Positions 15,646-21,233 of a DNA stretch of 21,233 bases are shown piece by piece. The stretch's first letter is position 1, and each line of letters begins with the position of its first letter. Under the pieces are notes generated by a model. That model worked only from the letters and a program-made list of their open reading frames with translations, searched no databases and had not been told where the DNA came from. Both the position numbers and the translations under genes were made by a program. Source of the stretch: Chloroflexota bacterium (GTDB lineage Bacteria; Chloroflexota; Dehalococcoidia; UBA1127; JACQUN01); assembly GCA_016210285.1 (NCBI GenBank), contig JACQUN010000199.1, positions 1 to 21,233 of the forward strand. Reading direction: 5' to 3'.

Positions 15646-16503
15646 CTATGGACTCGGCTGGGCCTCAGCAGTTCTCCTCGAATCATTGGCAAAGTACGGA
15701 AGCTCTGCATAAGTCCGTGGCCAGTTCCTTAGGATAAACCACCCGAGCCAAGGTGCCGTGAGAAGCACCATCGCCAGCCCAAGCCAGAGCTCCCCAGTGC
15801 TTGGGTTGGCGGAAACATCGGATTTCACGGCTAAGGCCAGAAACGGGGTAACGGCGATGTTGTTGAGGGCGTGGGCGATGACGGGAACGATCAGTGTATG
15901 TGTCTTAACATAAAGAATGCACATGACGAGTCCGAAAACGAAGGCGCCTACCGTGTCCACATGCAACAGTGCAAATATCAAAGAGGAAAGCAGAATCCCC
16001 CGTGTGGGTGACCACTTGTGTGCCCATCTATGAAGCAGCACGCCTCGGAATAACAATTCCTCCCACAGGGGTGCCAAGATGGCAGCAGTGAGAACAAGAA
16101 TCGGTACAGCGAGTTCCAGTTCATCACCAAATTCAGTGATGGGCCACTCAGTGTACCTGGTGAACAAGTAAGCAGTTATCAACGCACCGCCAAACGAGAA
16201 AACCAGGATGGCGGCGACGAGTGCTACTAAAGGGCCCCACTGGAAGTTTTGAGGAAGCACACCGATGATTCGCCCGAAATCCACGCGGAGTACCACAAAC
16301 TTCACGACCACCCAAATCGAGATAACTCCGTAGAGCCACCCAGACACCAGGAGCGCCGCACCATTCGGGGAGGACAGGTCTATCTCGTATCTGCTGTTTA
16401 CGAAGAACACCGCCCCAACACCCACTGGGATGCTCGCTAACGCCCATAGCAGGAAGCTTCGGAAGGTCATCCTTGCAAACGGGCTAGTGTCCACCGGGGT
16501 CAT
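15646..16503 (-). CDS. CPBP family intramembrane metalloprotease (CAAX-like)
   Basis: 285 residues, strongly hydrophobic with about seven or eight membrane segments. The three CPBP motifs are intact: EELLFR (Glu148, Glu149, Arg153), FALLH (His181) and HALNN (His211, Asn215), forming the zinc or catalytic site inside the membrane. Bacterial CPBP proteins process prenylated or small peptide substrates, and some give immunity to bacteriocins; the target here is unknown. Base composition is visibly AT-richer than the neighbours, which suggests transfer. The start is uncertain: GAAGGAG lies 3 bases before ATG 16503 (just after another ATG at 16506), while GTG 16554 would overlap the purB stop as GTGA and has GGAGG 11 bases upstream. 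It is the last gene of the purine operon strand. Confidence 0.88.
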   Translation of the reverse strand: MTPVDTSPFARMTFRSFLLWALASIPVGVGAVFFVNSRYEIDLSSPNGAALLVSGWLYGVISIWVVVKFVVLRVDFGRIIGVLPQNFQWGPLVALVAAILVFSFGGALITAYLFTRYTEWPITEFGDELELAVPILVLTAAILAPLWEELLFRGVLLHRWAHKWSPTRGILLSSLIFALLHVDTVGAFVFGLVMCILYVKTHTLIVPVIAHALNNIAVTPFLALAVKSDVSANPSTGELWLGLAMVLLTAPWLGWFILRNWPRTYAELPYFANDSRRTAEAQPSP

Positions 16504-16550
16504 CATCTCCTTCGCGGGATGTGGTGCGTATTGTAGTCTTCCTGGCACCC

Positions 16551-17843
16551 TCACCCGACCCCCACCCTCCTGAACACCTCATCCACGTACCGCAGGTAGT
16601 AGCCGTAGTCAAACAGCGACTCCAGCTCGTCGCGGGAGAGGAGGGAGGCGACCTCCGGGTCGGCGCGCAGCAGGTCGCGGAAGTCCAGGCCCTCGTCCCA
16701 GGCCCGCATGGCGTGGCGCTGGACAAGCTCGTAAGCCCTCTCCCGGCCCAGCCCCTTCTCCACCAGGGCCAGCAGCACCCGCTGGGAGAAGGCCAGCCCC
16801 CGGGTCAGCTCCATGTTCTGTTTCATGCGCGCCGGGTACACCCGCAGGCCACGCAGCACGCCCGTGAGCAGGTCCAGGATGTAGTCAAGGGCCAGGCAGG
16901 CGTCGGGCAGGATGACCCGCTCCGCTGACGAGTGGCTGATGTCCCGCTCATGCCAGAGGGCCACGTTCTCCAGGGCGGGCACGGCGTAGCCGCGAATGAG
17001 GCGGGCCAGGCCGCAGACCCGCTCGGTCAGCTCCGGGTTGCGCTTGTGGGGCATCGCCGAGGAGCCGGTCTGCCCCTCAGCGAAAGGCTCTTCGACCTCC
17101 CGCACCTCGGTGCGCTGGAGGTGGCGGATCTCGGTGGCGAATTTCTCCAGGGAGGCGGCGGTGACGGCCAGGGTCGTGACGAAGCGGGCGTGGCGGTCCC
17201 GCTGGATGACCTGGTTGGACACGGGGGCCACCTTCAGCCCCAGGCGGGCGCACACGCGCTCCTCCACCGATGGCGGGACGGTGGCGTGGGTGCCCACGGC
17301 GCCGGAGACCTTGCCCACGGCCATCTCCTCCCGCGACTGGGCCAGGCGGGCGCGGTTGCGGCGCACCTCGTCGTACCAGAGGGCCAGCTTCAGGCCGAAG
17401 GTGATAGGCTCGGCGTGGACGCCGTGGGTGCGGCCCATCATGGGGGTGTCCTTGTAGCGCAGGGCCTGCTCCCGCAGCACCCCCTGGAGGGCGGCCAGGT
17501 CAGCGTCCAGCAGGTCTATCGCCTCCACGACCTGCATGTTCTGGGCCGTGTCAATGATGTCGTTGGAGGTGAGGCCCAGGTGCAGCCAGCGGCCCTCGGG
17601 GCCGAGGTTCTCGGGGACGGAGCGCAGGAAGGCGGTGACGTCGTGGCGGGTGCGCTGGAAGATCTCCTGGAAGCGCTTGAAGTCGTAGCGGGCGCTGCGG
17701 AGCCTGGCCATGTCCTCCGGGGGGATGACTCCCGCCTCGGCCCAGGCCTCGCAGACGGCCAGCTCCACCTGGAGCCACTTGTCGTACTTGTTCTGGTCGG
17801 ACCAGACCCGCTTCATGGCGGGGCGGGAGTAGCGGTCAATCAT
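16551..17843 (-). CDS. purB: Adenylosuccinate lyase PurB
   Basis: 430 residues, full length. The fumarase/aspartase superfamily signature GSSAMPHKRNP is intact, together with HLGLTSNDIIDTAQ, GRTHGVHAEPITFG (catalytic His region) and VSGAVGTHATVPP. PurB removes fumarate from SAICAR in purine synthesis and from adenylosuccinate in AMP synthesis. Its ATG overlaps the stop of the preceding gene by four bases (ATGA, 17840-17843), so translation is likely coupled, and the operon continues from purD and purE further upstream. The TGA at its own end may overlap a GTG start of the CPBP gene. Confidence 0.97.
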   Translation of the reverse strand: MIDRYSRPAMKRVWSDQNKYDKWLQVELAVCEAWAEAGVIPPEDMARLRSARYDFKRFQEIFQRTRHDVTAFLRSVPENLGPEGRWLHLGLTSNDIIDTAQNMQVVEAIDLLDADLAALQGVLREQALRYKDTPMMGRTHGVHAEPITFGLKLALWYDEVRRNRARLAQSREEMAVGKVSGAVGTHATVPPSVEERVCARLGLKVAPVSNQVIQRDRHARFVTTLAVTAASLEKFATEIRHLQRTEVREVEEPFAEGQTGSSAMPHKRNPELTERVCGLARLIRGYAVPALENVALWHERDISHSSAERVILPDACLALDYILDLLTGVLRGLRVYPARMKQNMELTRGLAFSQRVLLALVEKGLGRERAYELVQRHAMRAWDEGLDFRDLLRADPEVASLLSRDELESLFDYGYYLRYVDEVFRRVGVG

Positions 17844-18409
17844 GGCTGACCTACCGTCGCTGAGTTTTCAGGTGGTTCCGACATGCCTGAGGGGTAGATG
17901 CGCCAGAAACGGTACCCGTTTACCCAAGGAATCCGCGCTCCTAGCCAGATCTCGTCATAAGGGTGACGCTTCGGCAGAAGAACCATCTTAGCGAGGTTTT
18001 CGTTGTCCGCCTCTGTAGCTAGAGGGTCCCGGCAATCAACTACTAGCAGCAGACGCCCGGAGATCCCACTGGTGAACTGATATGTCTTGCGACTCTTTTT
18101 CGTTAGTTCGCCATTGAGGCGGACCAAGAAAGGCTCTTGGGGATTTACCAGAATGGGGCTTGAGTAGCCAGCCGCCTCGCCACGGGCGACCTGCCACATT
18201 CCTGTTGCTTCCTCATCACTACGATAGACAGTCCCAATCTCTATACCGAAGGGTGCGTTGGACTTGCGATCAGAACATATACAGTCGGGCTCAGGCGGAC
18301 TGCCTCTCCTCTCCAGACGGTAAGCCGTGCCGCGTTCGCGGTTGTGCAGCTGTATGAACTCGCAGGCTACAGCTTTTTCATGGGCGGCCTTTAGCTTTTC
18401 GTCATCCAC
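17840..18409 (-). CDS. Unrecognised protein with PD-(D/E)xK-like residues, AT-rich, inside the purine operon
   Basis: 189 residues that match no named family I know. The pattern EFIQLHNRERG, PPEPDCICSD (Asp42), FGIEIGTVY (Glu57) and a later ELTKKSRKTY followed by GRLLLVVDCRD resembles a PD-(D/E)xK nuclease-fold core, but the usual catalytic Lys after the Glu is Gly59, so activity is doubtful. The base composition is lower in GC than purB or purE, which points to acquisition. GTG 18409 overlaps the HAD gene stop by 8 bases and has GGAG 7 bases upstream; a longer version from 18475 lacks a good site. The stop overlaps the purB start as ATGA. The gene is thus tightly fitted between two operon genes. 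Confidence 0.72.
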   Translation of the reverse strand: MDDEKLKAAHEKAVACEFIQLHNRERGTAYRLERRGSPPEPDCICSDRKSNAPFGIEIGTVYRSDEEATGMWQVARGEAAGYSSPILVNPQEPFLVRLNGELTKKSRKTYQFTSGISGRLLLVVDCRDPLATEADNENLAKMVLLPKRHPYDEIWLGARIPWVNGYRFWRIYPSGMSEPPENSATVGQP

Positions 18410-19073
18410 GCTCACACTCCACACCATCCCAAGACCCCCGGAGCAACACCTGCAAGACATCTTGAAACTCCTCAAACGCCTGGTGCGGCACGCCCTGGTC
18501 TTGACATAAGCGCAGCAACGAGGAGCGGGCGAAGACGAAGTCGGCTCTCTGGGCTGCGCAGTGGTCCGAGCGGCCGTCGCCGATGTAGATGATGCGCCGC
18601 CCGTCCTGGCGGAAGCCCTCCAGGATTCGGCACTTGCAGTTGCCCCACTGAAAGCACTCCGACGTGGCGTAGGGGTAGAGGTACTGGATGCCCTCTGGCG
18701 AGAAGCGCGTCCCCACAGCGAAGACAGGCACTCGGCCCAGACCGTGCTGCCCCAGGACCGCCTGCACGTAGAAGTCCAGCCCGTTCGTGACGATAGCCAG
18801 ACGATGACCGTTTGTCTCGCAAAAGTTTACCAGCTCCGCGAAGCCAGGGCGCAGCCGGGCATGCTCCGCCACGTACCCCTGCATCTCCTCCCTGGTGGCT
18901 CGCATTCTCCTGAAGGCGGCTTCCTGGTACTCCCGCAGGGTGAGCCTGCCCTCGCGGAAGGCTTGCCGCATCTCCTCCCAGCCATCCGGGCAGAAGCGCT
19001 TCAGCAGAAGCTCTCCCACGTTGTCCAGGCAGGCCGTGTCGTCAAAGTCCACCAGCACCGCCAGGCGGGGCAC
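18402..19073 (-). CDS. MtnX-like HAD-family phosphatase
   Basis: 223 residues with the HAD motif I LVDFDDTA (nucleophile Asp9, general acid Asp11), motif II in LAIVTNGLDF, and the motif III/IV region IIYIGDGRSDHCAAQ. The closest named group is the MtnX/phosphoserine-phosphatase-like subfamily (HKMTP-1-P phosphatase in methionine salvage); whether it does that job is not clear, since no other mtn gene is here. GTG 19073 is chosen because homology begins at LAVLVDFDD. The frame stays open back to ATG 19196, 2 bases after purE, but those 41 residues are low-complexity, unlike the family, and encode the palindromes at 19102-19117 and 19145-19164. It is co-directional with purE and purB. Confidence 0.82.
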   Translation of the reverse strand: MPRLAVLVDFDDTACLDNVGELLLKRFCPDGWEEMRQAFREGRLTLREYQEAAFRRMRATREEMQGYVAEHARLRPGFAELVNFCETNGHRLAIVTNGLDFYVQAVLGQHGLGRVPVFAVGTRFSPEGIQYLYPYATSECFQWGNCKCRILEGFRQDGRRIIYIGDGRSDHCAAQRADFVFARSSLLRLCQDQGVPHQAFEEFQDVLQVLLRGSWDGVECERG

Positions 19074-19101
19074 TCCACTGCCCGACCCCTGGGGAACGCC
19101 G

Positions 19102-19117
19102 AGGGGGTGCACCCCCT
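19102..19117. repeat. 16-bp perfect GC-rich palindrome between purE and the HAD gene
   Basis: AGGGGGTGCACCCCCT is self-complementary, and with a G-T pair and two more pairs the arms reach 19099-19120. It lies in the 124-base stretch between the purE stop and the homologous start of the HAD gene. Confidence 0.8.
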
Positions 19118-19144
19118 TGGACACCCCCACGACATGCGGGGAGC

Positions 19145-19164
19145 GCGAGGGGCTCGCCCCTCGC
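19145..19164. repeat. 8-bp GC-rich hairpin between purE and the HAD gene
   Basis: GCGAGGGG and CCCCTCGC pair around the four-base loop CTCG. With the palindrome at 19102-19117, 28 bases away, it makes a small cluster of GC-rich palindromes of the REP type. Confidence 0.75.
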
Positions 19165-19197
19165 CGTACGCTGGAGGTGGGGTGGTGGCGCTCCATG

Positions 19198-19656
19198 CTA
19201 GGCTTTCCTCAGGTTCTCGCGGTAGGCGGTGTAGGCCTGGCGGACCTTCTCGTGCTTCAGGGAGAGGATGGCGGCGGCCAGGTAGGCGGCGTTGCGTGCT
19301 CCCCAGGCGCCGATGGCGACGCACGCCACCGGCACACCCGGAGGCATCTGGGCGATGGCGTAGAGGGCGTCAACGCCCCGCAGCTCGCTGGTGGGCAGGG
19401 GTATGCCGATGACGGGCAGCGTGGTCCAGGCGGCCAGGGCGCCGGGCAGGGCCGCCGAGCCGCCCGCCGCGGCGATGATGACCTCCAACCCCCGCTGCTG
19501 TGCGGTCCGGGCGTACTCGGCGCAGCGTTCCGGCGTCCGGTGGGCTGAGGCCACCGTCACCTCGTACTCTACGCCCAGTTGCTCCAGGGTCTTCAGGGTG
19601 TCCTGGAGCAACGGTTCATCGGACTTGCTCCCCATGACGACGCCGACCAGAGGCAT
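19198..19656 (-). CDS. purE: N5-carboxyaminoimidazole ribonucleotide mutase PurE (class I)
   Basis: 152 residues, the usual size. GVVMGSKSD (5-13), ASAHRTP (His39, catalytic region) and the substrate-binding loop after AAAGGSAALPG are all in place. PurE moves the carboxylate of N5-CAIR to make CAIR in purine synthesis. The loop GGSAALPG (65-72) has Ala69 where most class I enzymes have His (GGAAHLPG), a variation worth noting. ATG 19656 has AAGGAGAG just upstream; the frame stays open another 24 residues to 19728 but those overlap purD and look non-homologous. It lies 22 bases after purD. Confidence 0.95.
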   Translation of the reverse strand: MPLVGVVMGSKSDEPLLQDTLKTLEQLGVEYEVTVASAHRTPERCAEYARTAQQRGLEVIIAAAGGSAALPGALAAWTTLPVIGIPLPTSELRGVDALYAIAQMPPGVPVACVAIGAWGARNAAYLAAAILSLKHEKVRQAYTAYRENLRKA

Positions 19657-19678
19657 ACGTTCTCTCCTTGGAAGCTCC

Positions 19679-20959
19679 TCAGGAGGAGGCGACCAGGGCG
19701 ATATCCCTACGGTAGTGCATCCCCTCAAAGCGAATGTGGCGGACGGCGCTGTAGGCCCGCTCGCGGGCTTCCCGCAGGGTCTGGCCGCATGCCGCCACCG
19801 TCAGCACCCGCCCACCATCGGTCACGGCGACCTGCTTGCCACTCACTTCATTGTGCCCCAGGCGCGTCCCTGCATGGAAGACCAGGGCATCCTCCGCTGC
19901 CGATCGCAGGCCGCGGATGGGATACCCCTTGCGGTACTCGCCGGGGTAGCCCCCCGAGGCCAGGACGATACCCACGCATGCCTCTTCGGCCCACTCCACA
20001 GGCACGTCGGCTAGCTTGCCGCTGACCACTCCCAGCAGGATGTCCACCAGGTCGGAGCGCAGGCGGGGCAGGATGGCCTGGGTCTCGGGGTCCCCCAGGC
20101 GGCAGTTGAACTCCAGCACCTTGGGCCCCTCCTGGGTGAGCATCAGCCCGGCGTAGAGGACGCCGCGGTAGGGCGTCCCCTCCTCGCGCATGGCCTTCAG
20201 GGTGGGCTCAATAATCGTCCGGAGTATCGTGTCGCACAGCCCGGGCGTCCAGAACTCAGGAGGGCTGTAGCTCCCCATCCCGCCCGTGTTGGGGCCCCGG
20301 TCGCCGTCCAGGAGGCGCTTGTAGTCACAGGCCGCCACGAGCGGTGAGATGTGGGTCCCGTCGGTGAAGGCGAAGATGCTGACCTCCCGCCCGCTCAGGC
20401 ACTCCTCCACCAGCACCTTCTCCCCTGCGGCGCCGAAGGCTTTGGCCACCATGCACTGGTAAAGGGCTTGCTGCGCCTCCTCGCGGGTGCGGCAGACGGT
20501 AACCCCCTTGCCCGCCGCCAGGCCGTCGGCCTTGACTACGGTGGGAAGGGGTGCCTGCTCCACACAGGCTTTGGCCTGTTCGTACGCACTGAAGACCTCG
20601 GCGCGAGGGGTGGGGATGTGGTGCTGGAGCATCAACTGCTTGCCGAAGACCTTTGACGACTCCAGCCGCGCCGCTGCCATGGTAGGGCCGAAGATGGCAA
20701 GACCTTGCTCCTGGAAGTGGTCAACAATGCCTTCTGCCAGCGGGGTCTCAGGGCCTACGACGGTGAGGTCAACGTGGTGCGAGCGGACAGCCTCGGCCAG
20801 GGCATCAAGGTCAGTGGCGGGAATGTTGAGGTTGGTGGCGGTGGCTGCGGTGCCGGCGTTGCCGGGGGCAACGTAGAGGCGATCAACCTTGGGGCTCTGG
20901 CGCAGCTTCCAGGCGATGGCGTGCTCCCGCGCGCCGGAGCCGACGACCAGGATGTTCAT
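19679..20959 (-). CDS. purD: Phosphoribosylamine-glycine ligase PurD (GARS)
   Basis: 426 residues, full length. It opens MNILVVGSGAREHAIAWKL and keeps GNAGTAATA, VVGPETPLAEGIVD, the ATP-grasp lysine region VVKADGLAAGKGV, NTGGMGSYSPP, and the PurD signature LEFNCRLGDPETQ. It joins glycine to phosphoribosylamine using ATP, the second step of purine synthesis. Glycine is also what the glyoxylate aminotransferase in this window would supply, although those genes are transcribed separately. The ATG abuts the stop of the HicB-like gene with no gap, and GGAGAG inside that gene lies 5 or 6 bases upstream. Confidence 0.97.
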   Translation of the reverse strand: MNILVVGSGAREHAIAWKLRQSPKVDRLYVAPGNAGTAATATNLNIPATDLDALAEAVRSHHVDLTVVGPETPLAEGIVDHFQEQGLAIFGPTMAAARLESSKVFGKQLMLQHHIPTPRAEVFSAYEQAKACVEQAPLPTVVKADGLAAGKGVTVCRTREEAQQALYQCMVAKAFGAAGEKVLVEECLSGREVSIFAFTDGTHISPLVAACDYKRLLDGDRGPNTGGMGSYSPPEFWTPGLCDTILRTIIEPTLKAMREEGTPYRGVLYAGLMLTQEGPKVLEFNCRLGDPETQAILPRLRSDLVDILLGVVSGKLADVPVEWAEEACVGIVLASGGYPGEYRKGYPIRGLRSAAEDALVFHAGTRLGHNEVSGKQVAVTDGGRVLTVAACGQTLREARERAYSAVRHIRFEGMHYRRDIALVASS

Positions 20960-21163
20960 CTACACTCTCCACCAGGGCACCAGGTCATGCTCTGAGTCGG
21001 TAGTAGCCAGCTCGGTGGCCTTCTGGGCGATGAGGGCGCGCAGGTTTGCCAGCGCCTCCTCCAGGGTGGCACCCTCTGCCTTGCAGTCCAGAGCGCGGCA
21101 GAGGGCGGTATAGCCGCCATCTGCTAAAGGCGCCAGGGTGATGGGCCACTCATAGGTGTTCAT
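20960..21163 (-). CDS. HicB-like small protein at the head of the purine operon
   Basis: 67 residues with the HicB/UPF0150 pattern: YEWPITLAPLADGGYTALC, then LDCKAEGATLEEALANLRAL. This is the degraded RNase H-like fold of HicB antitoxins. No HicA-like toxin gene is beside it, and no DNA-binding C-terminal domain is present, so it may be a solitary HicB-like protein rather than half of a toxin-antitoxin pair; a partner outside the window cannot be ruled out only upstream of 21163. AAGGG lies 7 bases before the ATG. The stop TAG is immediately followed by the purD ATG, so purD translation is likely coupled to it. Confidence 0.8.
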   Translation of the reverse strand: MNTYEWPITLAPLADGGYTALCRALDCKAEGATLEEALANLRALIAQKATELATTDSEHDLVPWWRV

Positions 21164-21200
21164 AGGGTGCCCTTATCTAGTGTCGTGACAGGAGAACGTA

Positions 21201-21229
21201 TTGACATATCATGGCGGATCTGTTATGCT
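21201..21229 (+). promoter_or_regulatory. Strong outward sigma70-type promoter at the right edge
   Basis: A perfect TTGACA (21201-21206), a 17-base spacer and TATGCT (21224-21229) preceded by TGT, an extended -10. Transcription would start just beyond the window, so its gene or RNA is not visible. It is divergent from the HicB-purD operon. Confidence 0.8.
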
Positions 21230-21233
21230 GTGC

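Noticed and set aside
16932..17849. Open frame of about 305 residues antisense to purB
   Set aside because: PurB is certain; the antisense translation is rich in Gly, Val, His and Ala with no family pattern, as expected from GC-rich codon usage.

Overview
This is a GC-rich bacterial chromosomal segment, densely packed with genes. Gene content and protein style suggest a Chloroflexota (Dehalococcoidia-like) genome; that is an impression from the sequence, not a proof. The two cut ends are the 3' part of ffh on the left and a strong outward-facing promoter on the right.

Left part (1-6180, + strand): the C-terminal M domain of the SRP protein Ffh; a membrane-spanning Ser/Thr kinase whose extracytoplasmic half is an apparent eight-repeat PQQ/BamB-type propeller; the ribosome-associated ATPase YchF; the radical-SAM heme chaperone HemW; and a small unrecognised protein with a possible winged-helix look.

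Middle part (6270-11840): glcD-glcE-glcF, a three-subunit glycolate oxidase, read from a clear sigma70-type promoter (TTGCCA, 17 bp, TATGAT). A PLP-dependent alanine/serine-glyoxylate aminotransferase lies convergent to it with its own promoter. Together they form a plausible glycolate to glyoxylate to glycine salvage module.

Accessory part (11890-16510): a STAND-type ATPase with a GNAT-like middle and a C-terminal helix-turn-helix, followed on the same strand by two small proteins (one an ABM-like dimeric alpha/beta-barrel protein, the other unrecognised) and a SnoaL/NTF2-like protein. Three strong hairpins lie between or after these genes (14092-14117, 14883-14933, 15489-15522). A convergent, AT-richer CPBP membrane protease follows.

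Right part (16551-21163, - strand): a purine operon in transcription order, HicB-like protein, purD, purE, MtnX-like HAD phosphatase, an AT-richer unknown gene with nuclease-like residues, purB, then the CPBP gene. Many junctions are overlapping or abutting, so the accessory genes are built into the operon. The window ends with a divergent consensus promoter. No tRNA, rRNA, CRISPR array or transposase gene was seen. No stretch over 300 bases lacks a gene; the longest gaps are 498-704 and 15416-15645.
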